Assembly: GCF_000423545.1 (NCBI RefSeq)
Contig: NZ_AUIE01000035.1
Span: 1 to 64,000, forward strand
Reading direction: 5' to 3'
DNA from: Metapseudomonas resinovorans DSM 21078
Lineage (GTDB): Bacteria; Pseudomonadota; Gammaproteobacteria; Pseudomonadales; Pseudomonadaceae
Length of the DNA: 64,000 bases
Both the position numbers and the translations under genes were made by a program. How positions within the stretch are numbered: position 1 is the stretch's first letter; each line of letters opens with the position of its first letter. The notes below the pieces were generated by a model. That model made no database searches and had not been told where the DNA came from. It saw only the letters and a list, made by a program, of their open reading frames with translations. Positions 47,058-55,678 of the stretch are shown in pieces.

Positions 47058-49079
47058 ATGAAAGCGCACACTCGTTCCCCGTCCCAACCTGCCAGCCCAG
47101 CGGCCACCCGCCTGTGGAGCTTCAGCACCTCGTTCCTGCTGGCGGCGGCCATCTCGACCACCAGCCAAGCCTGGGCCGCTGATACACCCAAGCCGGCCAC
47201 CGACGCCACCAAGGCGGCCAACGCCGCGCTGCTCAAGGAACTGCCGTTCAACGACAAGACATCCTTCGAGCTGGCCCACAAGGGCTTCATCGCGCCCCTG
47301 CCTGCGGAGCCGATCAAGGGCGCCCAGGGCAACATGATCTGGGACCCGGCCAAGTACGCCTTCATCAAGGAAGGCGAAGCCGCGCCGGACACCACCAACC
47401 CGAGCCTCTGGCGGCAGTCCCAGCTGATCAACATCTCCGGCCTGTTCGAGGTCACCGATGGCCTCTACCAGGTGCGCAACTACGACCTGTCGAACATGAC
47501 CATCGTCGAGGGCAAGGACGGGATCACCATCATGGACCCGCTGATCTCCTCGGAGACGGCCAAGGCAGCGTTGGATCTGTACTTCAAGCATCGCCCGAAG
47601 AAACCCGTGGTGGCGGTGATCTACACCCACAGCCACGTGGACCACTACGGCGGCGTGCGCGGCGTGGTGGACGAAGCCGACGTCAAGGCCGGCAAGGTGA
47701 AGATCTACGCTCCGCTGGGCTTCCTCGAACACGCGGTGGCCGAGAACGTGATGGCCGGTACCGCCATGAGCCGACGCGCCAGCTACATGTACGGCAACCT
47801 GCTGCCGCCGAACCCGCAGGGTCAATTGGGCGCGGGCCTCGGCACCACCACCTCGGCCGGTACGGTGACGCTTATCCCGCCCACCGACATCATCCAAAAG
47901 ACCGGCGAGAAGCACGTCATCGACGGCCTGACCTACGAGTTCCTCTATGCGCCGGGCAGCGAGGCGCCGGCCGAGATGCTCTATTACATCAAGGAGAAGA
48001 AGGCCCTGAACACGGCCGAGGACTCCACCCACACCCTGCACAACACCTATTCGCTGCGCGGCGCCAAGATCCGCGAACCGCTGCCCTGGTCGAAGTACCT
48101 CAACGAGGCGATCAAACTCTGGGGTGACGACGTCCAGGTGATGTACGCCATGCACCACTGGCCGGTCTGGGGCAACAAGGAGGTGAAGGAGCAACTGTCG
48201 TCCCAGCGCGACATGTACCGCTACATCAACGATGAAACCCTGCGTCTGGCCAACAAGGGCTACACCATGACGGAGATCGGCGAGCAGGTGAAACTGCCGA
48301 AGGCGATCGCCAGCAAGTTCTCCAACCGCGGCTACTACGGTTCGCTGAACCACAACGTCAAGGCCACCTATGTGCTGCACTTGGGCTGGTTCATCGGCAA
48401 CCCGGCCACCCTCAACGAATGGCCGCCGGAAGAGCAGGCCAAGCGCTACGTCGACATGATGGGCGGCGAAACGGAAGTGCTGAAGAAAGCCAAGGCCTAC
48501 TACGACAAGGGCGACTACCGCTGGGTGGCCGAAGTGGTGAACCACGTGGTGTTCGCCAACCCCAACAACCAGGCGGCGAAGGACCTGCAGGCCGACGCGC
48601 TGGAGCAACTGGGCTACCAGGCCGAAAGCGGCCCGTGGCGCAACTTCTACCTCACCGGCGCCCAGGAACTGCGCAATGGCGTGGCCAAGCTGCCCACGCC
48701 TAACACCGCGAGCCCGGATACCGTGCGCGCCATGGACCTGGACCTGTTCTTCGACTACCTGGCCATGCGCCTGAACGGGCCGAAGGCCGAAGACAAGAAG
48801 ATCACCTTGAACTTCGACTTCACCGACCTCAAGCAGAAGTACGCCCTGGAAATGGTCAACGGTGTGCTCAACCACACCGCAGACATGCAAGCCAAGGACG
48901 CCGACGCCACCGTGACCTTGACCCGTGACACCCTGAACAGGATCGTGCTGCAGGAAACCACCCTTAAGGACGCGATTGCCAAGGGTGACATCAAGGTGAC
49001 GGGTAGCGAAGGCAAGCTGGAGGAACTGGTGTCTTACCTCGACAACTTCGACTTCTGGTTCAACATCGTCACGCCCTGA
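47058..49079 (+). CDS. Periplasmic linear alkylsulfatase 2 (SdsA1-like)
   Basis: 673 residues. Signal region to QAWAADTPK. Zinc site YTHSHVDHYGG, acidic/His ligands around EAPAEMLYYI, AEDSTHTLHN and YAMHHWPVWG, and a C-terminal SCP2-like domain. It is clearly homologous to the sulfatase at 31541-33508 along the whole length, but diverged enough that recent duplication is unlikely. GAAGGAG with good spacing supports ATG 47058. A strong terminator follows. Confidence 0.92.
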   Translation: MKAHTRSPSQPASPAATRLWSFSTSFLLAAAISTTSQAWAADTPKPATDATKAANAALLKELPFNDKTSFELAHKGFIAPLPAEPIKGAQGNMIWDPAKYAFIKEGEAAPDTTNPSLWRQSQLINISGLFEVTDGLYQVRNYDLSNMTIVEGKDGITIMDPLISSETAKAALDLYFKHRPKKPVVAVIYTHSHVDHYGGVRGVVDEADVKAGKVKIYAPLGFLEHAVAENVMAGTAMSRRASYMYGNLLPPNPQGQLGAGLGTTTSAGTVTLIPPTDIIQKTGEKHVIDGLTYEFLYAPGSEAPAEMLYYIKEKKALNTAEDSTHTLHNTYSLRGAKIREPLPWSKYLNEAIKLWGDDVQVMYAMHHWPVWGNKEVKEQLSSQRDMYRYINDETLRLANKGYTMTEIGEQVKLPKAIASKFSNRGYYGSLNHNVKATYVLHLGWFIGNPATLNEWPPEEQAKRYVDMMGGETEVLKKAKAYYDKGDYRWVAEVVNHVVFANPNNQAAKDLQADALEQLGYQAESGPWRNFYLTGAQELRNGVAKLPTPNTASPDTVRAMDLDLFFDYLAMRLNGPKAEDKKITLNFDFTDLKQKYALEMVNGVLNHTADMQAKDADATVTLTRDTLNRIVLQETTLKDAIAKGDIKVTGSEGKLEELVSYLDNFDFWFNIVTP

Positions 49080-49107
49080 TGCTCCAACTGATGCTTCTAG
49101 GCATCGA

Positions 49108-49140
49108 GGCAAGCCATTGGCCAATGGCTTGCCTTTTTTT
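49108..49140 (+). terminator. Rho-independent terminator after alkylsulfatase 2
   Basis: GGCAAGCCATTGG (49108-49120) and CCAATGGCTTGCC (49121-49133) form a perfect inverted repeat followed by seven Ts. Confidence 0.9.
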
Positions 49141-49273
49141 GCCGAGAGTCGGCAAGTGGGGCTGAGCGCTGAGCTCTTCCAGCAGCCCCGTCTACCTGCC
49201 ATTTGGTGCCTAAGCGACGACCTGGCTGTAACCGCGCCTCGCGCTGGATGCCTTAAGCAAGAAGGTACGGATC

Positions 49274-50269
49274 ATGGACACTATTCGCGGTACCGCATTT
49301 CTGCAGTTTGGCGATCTGCTTGCCGAACACGGGGCATCCCTTAGGGAGCATCTCGCTCCGCATCGTATCGGCATGGACGTCGTAGGCGATTACGAGAAGA
49401 AGTTCTCCTACAGAAGTCTTGTGCAAGTTTTTGAAGGCAGCGCGCACGCTCTGGAAATGCCCTACCTCGGCATGGAACTGGCTACCCGTCAAAAGTCGAC
49501 GCTGCTCGGTCCGCTACAACACCTAGGGCAGACGGCACCGACCGCCGGAGAGGGATTAGCAGCCGTTGTACGCTACATGTGCGTGTACAGCCCTTCGATC
49601 CTATTTCATCTGGAACGTCGCCCCGGCTGTACCTTGTTGTGCTTCGACAACGCCTTGCCGTGCATCCAAGAGATTCCTCAGATAGTCGAAAAGTCGCTGC
49701 TGCACGGCAAGCTGTTGATGGCCGAACTGCTAGGCGACTCATTCCGACCAACGACTGTACTGCTGCGCCATCAACCTCAGGCGGATCTCGCGGAGTACCA
49801 GCGCTACTTTGGTTGTCAGGTTCGGTTCGGCCAGGATCAGAACGCGCTCGCGATTAGACTGAAGGACATGCAGCGCCCCTGCGTTCGGCACGACCCGATG
49901 CTGCACTCCATCGTGAAGTTCTACCTGGAAGCCCATTCGGACACGAATGAGAAGCTGGGCTTCGAGGTAGAACGTCATATTTATGCGTTGCTACCCAAAC
50001 AACGCTGCAATTTGGAGCAGATTGCCCAACTGCTCGACCTGCACCCCAGGGCGTTGCAGCGGCGCCTGGCCAATGACGGTATCGATTTCGAAGAGCGCGT
50101 CGATGAGATCCGCCGGCACCAAGCCGAACAACTGCTAGGGCAGTCAAAATTGACGATTGGACAGATTGCCCAGGAACTCGGTTACCGGCGGACATCGTCC
50201 TTCTGCCGCGCACACCAACGCTGGTTCGGCATTTCTCCTAATGAGCATCGATATTTGTTGAGAACCTGA
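49274..50269 (+). CDS. AraC-family regulator with arabinose-binding-type N-domain
   Basis: 331 residues. The N-terminal ligand domain is of the OruR/ArgR-like (PF12625-type) kind, and the C-terminal double HTH reads CNLEQIAQLLDLHPRALQRR and LTIGQIAQELGYRRTSSFCR. The gene is slightly AT-richer than its neighbours. It is located between alkylsulfatase 2 and FadL 2, reading the same way, and is the likely regulator of this cluster. Confidence 0.9.
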   Translation: MDTIRGTAFLQFGDLLAEHGASLREHLAPHRIGMDVVGDYEKKFSYRSLVQVFEGSAHALEMPYLGMELATRQKSTLLGPLQHLGQTAPTAGEGLAAVVRYMCVYSPSILFHLERRPGCTLLCFDNALPCIQEIPQIVEKSLLHGKLLMAELLGDSFRPTTVLLRHQPQADLAEYQRYFGCQVRFGQDQNALAIRLKDMQRPCVRHDPMLHSIVKFYLEAHSDTNEKLGFEVERHIYALLPKQRCNLEQIAQLLDLHPRALQRRLANDGIDFEERVDEIRRHQAEQLLGQSKLTIGQIAQELGYRRTSSFCRAHQRWFGISPNEHRYLLRT

Positions 50270-50317
50270 GCGGGTACATCGGTGCCTGCCGATTGCTTCG
50301 TGATCAAAGGGGGTTCC

Positions 50318-51541
50318 ATGCGAGTTGTATCGTTACGCGTGTTGTCCGCGGTGCTCGCGTGCCTGGGTACATCACCGGTACTGGCCGGCTCTGCGGGTTT
50401 TGCCGGTATCGCCGCCAGTGCCGACAGCGCCGAGACCGCCAGCGACAACCCCGCCGGCATGGCGCGGCTGGATAAGCCCACGGCAACGATCAGCCTGTTG
50501 CAGGCGACCGGGATGGGCAAATTCGAGGTGGACGAGGGACAGACCACCACCAGCGGCGGCGACCCGGACAACGATCTCAACCCCGTCATGGTGCCCCAGG
50601 CCTACTACGTCAGGCCGCTCACCGACGATCTGCATGCTGGCATTTCGCTCACCATTCCTTCCGGGTTCGGCTCGGAATACGGCTCCGACTGGGCCGGCCG
50701 CTACTACACCGATAGCTACTCGCTGGTGTACGTCGCCGTGACACCCGCGCTGTCCTGGCGGATCAACGAGCAGTGGTCGGTGGGGGCCTCGCTGGGCATC
50801 AACTACATCTCGTCGCAATCGGAGGTAGTCCTCAACACGCTGACGCCGGGTGCCGGCGATGGAAAGCTGGAGGCCGACCTTGACGGAGTGGGCACCAACT
50901 TCAGCCTGTCGTTGCTGTGGGAGATGACCGAGAAGACCCGCTTCGGCCTGGTCTATACGAGCGAGTCAAAGACCGATATCGACGGCGACCTCAAGTTCCG
51001 CAACCCCGGGCCGGTAATCGGCGGGCTGCTGGAGAGGGGCATCCTGGATGACGAGATCGAGGTCGAGCAGGTGATGCCCCAGCGCATCATCGGTGGCGTG
51101 TACCACGAGCTGGATTCGGGGGCGTTCATCGTCGCCGACATCGCCTGGGTGGAGTTCTCGAAGTTCGGCGCCAACTCCATCTCCATGGATGGCACCACCC
51201 TCGACCTGGAAGACGGCGGCTTCAACAACTTCTGGGCCGGCACCCTGGGCTACGGTTTTCCGGCTAACGGCGGCCTGCGCTATACCCTCGACACCTTCTA
51301 CGTTCAGGCTCCGGTGGACGACGACAAGCGCACTCTGGCCCTGGCCCTGGACCGCATGTGGGGTGTCGGCGCTGGGGTGCAGGTGGACTACGGCAATGGC
51401 AAGGCCATGGAGTTCAACCTGCACCTGGTGGACTTCGGCAAGTCCCCCGTGGATACCGGCCCCTCGGCGGTACGTGGCCGGGTGGTGGGGGAGACCGAGC
51501 ATCCCTACGCCGTGATCATTTCCGGGGCGTACCACTTTTAA
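50318..51541 (+). CDS. FadL/OmpP1-type outer-membrane transporter 2
   Basis: 407 residues from ATG 50318 (AGGGGG upstream). Signal peptide ends near SPVLAGS. SAGFAGIAASADSAETASDN with PAGMARL is the FadL-type N-terminal signature, and the protein ends VIISGAYHF. A different subfamily from FadL 1: shorter and with a short N-terminal hatch. Probably coregulated with the AraC gene 48 bp upstream. Confidence 0.87.
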   Translation: MRVVSLRVLSAVLACLGTSPVLAGSAGFAGIAASADSAETASDNPAGMARLDKPTATISLLQATGMGKFEVDEGQTTTSGGDPDNDLNPVMVPQAYYVRPLTDDLHAGISLTIPSGFGSEYGSDWAGRYYTDSYSLVYVAVTPALSWRINEQWSVGASLGINYISSQSEVVLNTLTPGAGDGKLEADLDGVGTNFSLSLLWEMTEKTRFGLVYTSESKTDIDGDLKFRNPGPVIGGLLERGILDDEIEVEQVMPQRIIGGVYHELDSGAFIVADIAWVEFSKFGANSISMDGTTLDLEDGGFNNFWAGTLGYGFPANGGLRYTLDTFYVQAPVDDDKRTLALALDRMWGVGAGVQVDYGNGKAMEFNLHLVDFGKSPVDTGPSAVRGRVVGETEHPYAVIISGAYHF

Positions 51542-51786
51542 TTCTGCGGGTGCGGAAAGAGTTGCCCTGAATGTGTATCCCTGTCGGGGCCAAGCGAGAG
51601 ATAGGAATGTCTTCTATTGGCCGACAGCAGCACTACATCCCCCACCTACGCACTTCAAAGCCGGGAAACCGACAACAATGTGCTTTTGCCGTCCAAACCG
51701 ACACCGCTTGCAGGTCCGTCCGTTGGGTTTCGCTTCGCTCTAGCGGAACGCCGCCCGCACCAACCTACGTCGCTTTTCTCGCGCAC

Positions 51787-51812
51787 AAAAAAAGCCCGCC
51801 ATGAAGGCGGGC
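51787..51812 (-). terminator. Rho-independent terminator of the aau operon
   Basis: GCCCGCC (51794-51800) and GGCGGGC (51806-51812) with a 5-base loop and seven As on the plus strand (Ts on the minus transcript). It lies 22 bases past the cytochrome gene stop. Confidence 0.88.
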
Positions 51813-51833
51813 ACAAGCCGTCCAGCATAAAAC

Positions 51834-52361
51834 TCAGTAGGCGTCGTCCATGCCGTCGTCGATGGCGATGCCTTGTTCGCGCATCTGTTTGATCAGGCCT
51901 GCGCGGGTTTCGGGCAGGTTGAGCAGGGCGACTTTGCGGACTGCGGCCACTTCGGCCTCGGTGTAGGGCTGGTAGTTGTCCGGCACGCTCATGCCGGCCA
52001 TGCCGTCCTTGCGCATCAGCCAGTTGAGCAGGTCGGCCAGTTGGGCGTTGTTCAGCGCCGACTGGGACATGCCCGGCACTCGCACCAGGAACTCACGGCC
52101 GCCTTCTACCTTGAGGAAGTTGCCGACGAAGTCCTTCATCTTCGGTGTGTCGTTGGCCTTTGAGCCGGTGCCGTCGCCCAGGTGGCAGCCGGCGCATTGC
52201 AGTTGGTAGTTCACCGGGGTGCTGTAGCCCGCCTGGGCGATGGGCTTTTGCAGCTCTTCGTTGCCCGGTGCGTGTTTCTGGTTCGGGTCCGGAATGGCGC
52301 GGGCCAGGGCCAGCGGGGCCGCCATGGCGCACATCAGTCCAGCAATCAACAGGTAACGCAT
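51834..52361 (-). CDS. Periplasmic monohaem cytochrome c of the aau operon
   Basis: 175 residues. Signal peptide MRYLLIAGLMCAMAAPLALA. The single haem site QCAGCHLGDG (CxxCH) and the distal Met in PGMSQSALN. The same position in the aau operon of Alcaligenes faecalis (orf-2) holds a small monohaem c-type cytochrome. It may carry electrons from aromatic amine dehydrogenase, or help in cofactor maturation, since no mauG is present. 15 bp after aauA. Confidence 0.88.
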   Translation of the reverse strand: MRYLLIAGLMCAMAAPLALARAIPDPNQKHAPGNEELQKPIAQAGYSTPVNYQLQCAGCHLGDGTGSKANDTPKMKDFVGNFLKVEGGREFLVRVPGMSQSALNNAQLADLLNWLMRKDGMAGMSVPDNYQPYTEAEVAAVRKVALLNLPETRAGLIKQMREQGIAIDDGMDDAY

Positions 52362-52376
52362 GGCGGCCCTCCGGGG

Positions 52377-52898
52377 TCAGATCGCGACGCCGCGGATGAT
52401 GGAGACGGTGCAGTGGTAGATGTGCGATTTAGCCGCCAGGCACCAGTTCACGTCGTTGTTGTTGAACGGACGGTACATCGGCTCTTCGCTGTCGTTGCGG
52501 GTGCAGGCGCACTGGGCGCAGCTGTGCTTACCGCAGCAGTCGTTGTAGGAAATGATGTAGTCCTTGTTGTCGGCCGGGTTGCGGCAGGTACCGATCCAGG
52601 TCACCTGGGAGGCCTCGGTGCCGGGCGGGCAGGAGGTCACCGAGCCGCCGCAGCAGCTGCACAGGAAGCCGTCGATGGAGCAGTAGCGCCAGTAGTCGCA
52701 GCTGTTGGGGTCACCCGGATCGCCGGCTTTCGGGGCTTCGGCGGCCAGGGCCTTGCTGGTGCGGTCGATGGGCAGCAGCACCGGCAGGGCGGCGCCGGCG
52801 ACCATCAGCGAACCCAGACGGGCGAGGAGTTTGCGTCGCGAAGTGGTGTCAGCGACGTGGCGCGTGGAGCGCTCGAACAGGCGGTCTAGCAGTTTCAT
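52377..52898 (-). CDS. aauA: Aromatic amine dehydrogenase, light (TTQ) subunit
   Basis: 173 residues. Tat-type leader TSRRKLLARLGSLMVAGAA, then a Cys-rich mature part with about 14 cysteines that form the disulfide cage of MauA-like subunits. The two tryptophans that become tryptophan tryptophylquinone are Trp 101 (VTWIGTC) and Trp 152 (NDVNWCLA); their spacing of 51 equals that of the known enzymes. With AauB it oxidises tyramine, phenylethylamine and similar amines in the periplasm. The adjacent genes B, E and D support aau/mau identity; the aromatic type is inferred from the aau-like gene set without mauF, mauG, mauL-N. Confidence 0.9.
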   Translation of the reverse strand: MKLLDRLFERSTRHVADTTSRRKLLARLGSLMVAGAALPVLLPIDRTSKALAAEAPKAGDPGDPNSCDYWRYCSIDGFLCSCCGGSVTSCPPGTEASQVTWIGTCRNPADNKDYIISYNDCCGKHSCAQCACTRNDSEEPMYRPFNNNDVNWCLAAKSHIYHCTVSIIRGVAI

Positions 52899-52913
52899 GG
52901 AGAGCTCCCTTCC

Positions 52914-53525
52914 TCAGTGGTTGTGTGCGCCGTGGGCGTGCGAGTGGTTGTGCAGGTACTGCTGCAGGGTGGCGCTGCCCAGGTGCTCGGCTTCGAACAG
53001 GCTGTCGAGGTGCTCGCGGGAGTTCACCAGGCCCTTGGAGCGCAGCACGCCGGCGTTGTCGATCAGTGCGGCGTAGGGGAGCTTGCCGATCTGGTAGGTC
53101 ATGCCCACTTCCGGGCCGACTACGTAGGTGGCGTCTTCCAGCTTGTGCTCGGCGATCAGCGCCTTCTGGGCATCCATGTCGCCGTCGCTGACGTAGATCA
53201 CGTCGAGGCGGTCGGCCTGGTCCTTGGCGATGGACTTGATGGCCGGCAGCAGGGATTTGCAGATCGGGCAGGTGGGCGAGAGGAAGAACAGCAGTTGGGC
53301 TTTCTCGCCGGCATAGCCGAAGTTGACCGGGCGGCCGTTACGGTCGGCGGCGGTGACCTTGGGGGCGGGTTCGTTGACGGCCACGCCTTTGTCGACCATC
53401 AGCGCGCCGGCCGGGGCCAGGCGGCCGTGGAGTACGCCGATCTGGCGAACCAGGCCCATCACGGCGAAGGCCAGGGCAATCAAGAGGCACCAGAGCAGGA
53501 CGTTGGAAACGATCAGGGCTTCCAT
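52914..53525 (-). CDS. aauD: MauD-like thioredoxin-fold maturation protein
   Basis: 203 residues with an N-terminal membrane anchor (VSNVLLWCLLIALAFAVMGL) and a thioredoxin-like domain with the CxxC motif in SPTCPICKSLLP. MauD/AauD is needed for stability and disulfide formation of the small subunit. The C-terminus is His-rich (HNHSHAHGAHNH), unusual and maybe metal-binding. 15 bp before aauA. Confidence 0.9.
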   Translation of the reverse strand: MEALIVSNVLLWCLLIALAFAVMGLVRQIGVLHGRLAPAGALMVDKGVAVNEPAPKVTAADRNGRPVNFGYAGEKAQLLFFLSPTCPICKSLLPAIKSIAKDQADRLDVIYVSDGDMDAQKALIAEHKLEDATYVVGPEVGMTYQIGKLPYAALIDNAGVLRSKGLVNSREHLDSLFEAEHLGSATLQQYLHNHSHAHGAHNH

Positions 53526-53528
53526 AAT

Positions 53529-54068
53529 TCACCTTCCAATAAGTTTGAGCAGACGGGGAGCGTTGGCCATCAGGCCATCGGCAGCGGCATAGATGAGCAG
53601 GGCCACGGCGCTGGAGGCGATCACGACGAAGCTGTCGAAAACGCCCAGCTCGCGGCTGAGGGGGGCGAGGCTGGCGATCAGCGCCAGGCCCACCAGTACG
53701 GCGTTGCGGGCCAGCAGCACCGGACGGATCGGCTGGGCCTGTTCGGGGCCGGCGCAACCGCAGTCGATGTCGCGGCGGCCGCGCCACAGGTTGATCGCGA
53801 TGGCCCCGGCGTAACCGGCCAGCAGGGCGGCGGCGACCCATGCGGCAACCGGGCGGCTGGCGGGTACCAGCAGGGCGAAGGCCACGGCCACTTCGATGAA
53901 GGGCAGTACCCGTGCTACCGGGCGTACCAGGCCGCGCGGCAGCAACTGGTAATCCTCCACCTGGTTGGCGAAGCGCGCCGGCGCACGCAGCTTGTGGGTC
54001 GCTGCGCTGGCCAGGATCACCGCAACCGCAACGGCGGCGGCGATGACGAAGATAGGATCAGGTTGCAT
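53529..54068 (-). CDS. aauE: MauE-like membrane maturation protein
   Basis: 179 residues, DoxX/MauE family with four to five membrane segments; FVIAAAVAVAVILASAATHK at the start, and IDCGCAGPEQ with paired Cys in the middle as in MauE. It acts with AauD in forming the small subunit disulfides. Three bases before aauD. Confidence 0.88.
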   Translation of the reverse strand: MQPDPIFVIAAAVAVAVILASAATHKLRAPARFANQVEDYQLLPRGLVRPVARVLPFIEVAVAFALLVPASRPVAAWVAAALLAGYAGAIAINLWRGRRDIDCGCAGPEQAQPIRPVLLARNAVLVGLALIASLAPLSRELGVFDSFVVIASSAVALLIYAAADGLMANAPRLLKLIGR

Positions 54069-54080
54069 GGCTGCACCTCG

Positions 54081-55235
54081 TCAGTGGCTGAGGACCTGGA
54101 TCGGCGTCTTGGCGATGCGTTCCATGGTGCCGGTGTGCTTGCCGCTCTTCAGGTCGAAGACTTCCAGGCCGCCGCTGATGTTGGTGCCCAGCAGCAGGGG
54201 CTGGTCATCGCTGGTGGCGTGCAGGCTCCAGATCGGGTTGGGTGCTTCCAGGGTGCCGATGCGCTTCTGGGTCTTGAGGTCGTAGACCCAGACGAAGGGG
54301 CTCGGGTCTTCCCACTTCATCGGCTCATGGGCGTCATGCATCAGCACGTAGAGGCGGTTCAGCTTGGGCGCGACGGTGATCAGCTGCCAGCCGCCCGGTG
54401 CCCAGCCGGCCTTCTTCTCGGCGGCATCGCTCACCAGATCCCAGGCCTCGAGGATTTTCGGCGACTTGCCGGAGAAATCCACGCCGCGCACGGTGCCGGT
54501 GGTGGTGACGAAGTAGTAGGTGTCACCCACGGCGTAGGCGCGCTCCACCAGCTTCTCGGCGTTCGGGTCGAAGAAGGCGGTGTGGGTCCGGGAGATTTCC
54601 TTGCCTTCGTCGTTCAGCGTCACCAGTTGCAGGTTGCCGTCGCCACACAGGGAGGCGAAGGAGCGCTTGCCCACCGGGTAGTTGAGCACGCAGCCGGGAA
54701 TGGCGATCTCGGTCGCGACGGCTTTCGCCTTGGTATCGACCACGGTCACCGAGGTGGACGGGGTGAAGTTGTAGACGTAGACGAAGCGGTCATCGGCGCT
54801 GGTGCCCAGGGCGTAGCGCTGGGTCAGGGTTTCGGCGCGCTTGGTGGGGATCAGCACTTCCCAGGACGGCGACAGGTTGCTGGTGTCCCAGGCGGTCAGC
54901 ACGTCGGTGCGGGTGCCACGGGTTCCACGGGAGTAGAACAGGTCGGCGGTGTACAGCAGCTTGCCGTCGCGGCTCAGGGTGGAGGGCGCGGCAAAGCCGG
55001 TGCTTACCATGCCGAGCATCTTTTTCTTCTCGGGATCGACCACGGTCACGCGGCCGGCGACGAAGTTCTCGAACTCCACGTCGACGATGTAGGCGCGGTG
55101 CGGTTCCGGTGGGAAGGGCAAAGTGGTCTGGCCGATGCCTGGATCAGCGGGCAGCTCGGCACTTGCGTTGCCGAGGCCGATGAGCGAGACGCCCAGGGCC
55201 AGCGTTGATTGGGCGAGGATCCTGGTTATTCGCAT
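54081..55235 (-). CDS. aauB: Aromatic amine dehydrogenase, heavy subunit
   Basis: 384 residues. Signal peptide MRITRILAQSTLALGVSLIG. Seven-bladed beta-propeller typical of MauB/AauB; recognisable blades PHRAYIVDVEFENFVAGRVT, YNFTPSTSVTVVDTKAKAV and VYDLKTQKRIGTLEAPNPIW. First gene of the operon. It forms the A2B2 enzyme with AauA. Confidence 0.9.
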   Translation of the reverse strand: MRITRILAQSTLALGVSLIGLGNASAELPADPGIGQTTLPFPPEPHRAYIVDVEFENFVAGRVTVVDPEKKKMLGMVSTGFAAPSTLSRDGKLLYTADLFYSRGTRGTRTDVLTAWDTSNLSPSWEVLIPTKRAETLTQRYALGTSADDRFVYVYNFTPSTSVTVVDTKAKAVATEIAIPGCVLNYPVGKRSFASLCGDGNLQLVTLNDEGKEISRTHTAFFDPNAEKLVERAYAVGDTYYFVTTTGTVRGVDFSGKSPKILEAWDLVSDAAEKKAGWAPGGWQLITVAPKLNRLYVLMHDAHEPMKWEDPSPFVWVYDLKTQKRIGTLEAPNPIWSLHATSDDQPLLLGTNISGGLEVFDLKSGKHTGTMERIAKTPIQVLSH

Positions 55236-55459
55236 AGGGGCGGCTCCCTGAATTATTGGTCTTTATCGCGGGTGCAGGGCAGAAATCTGCAGTCCTAGTC
55301 TGCCTCTGGCTGCCGGCGGGGAGCTTGTTGTCCGTGCCAACCCCTTGTGTGCCTGTGCCACTTCTTTTGGCAGGCTGCCAACGCTTTGGAGAATGCGACA
55401 GAAAGCATAGACCCGGCGGGGGGAAGCTCAGGCAGGGAGAATGAGTGGTGGAATTGCAT
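55236..55459. promoter_or_regulatory. aau operon upstream region with TTGGCAG inverted repeat
   Basis: About 220 bases upstream of aauB. TTGGCAG-G-CTGCCAA (55367-55381) is a perfect 7-1-7 inverted repeat about 130 bases before the start codon and may be an activator or repressor site. TGGCAC occurs twice on the minus strand, but without the TTGC partner at the right distance, so a sigma-54 promoter is not supported. Confidence 0.4.
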
Positions 55460-55662
55460 CGGGGGGGCAGCTGCGCCGCCCTTGGCGATTGAAATGGCTC
55501 TGTCTGCATTACGTGTTGTAGGTAGCTGCATTGCCCGTAGGCGCTGGCTTGCCAGCGAATGGCGGCGTTTCGCTGGCAAGCCAGCTCCTACAAGTCTCTA
55601 GGCCCGAGGGTGAATTTCTCGCAACCGCTAACGCAGACATAGCGATTGAATTCGCCCTTACA
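55460..55662. repeat. Composite palindromic repeat, copy B
   Basis: Same orientation as copy A. Starts with a G-run and GCAGCTGCGCCGCCC, outer arms near 55484-55512 and 55627-55655, inner REP hairpin around 55536-55591. Shares with copy C (inverted) the G-rich flank that copy A lacks, so the full element is about 200 bp. Confidence 0.85.
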
Positions 55663-55678
55663 AGGAGCCGCGAGGCCG

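Noticed and set aside
47037-49202. 721-codon minus-strand open frame
   Set aside because: Exact antisense of alkylsulfatase 2, no recognisable domain.
52917-55208. 763-codon plus-strand open frame
   Set aside because: Antisense to aauBED; Gly/Ala/Val/Gln-rich without motifs.
55331-55390. Possible sigma-54 promoter upstream of aauB (two TGGCAC on the minus strand)
   Set aside because: No TTGC element at the required distance after either TGGCAC.
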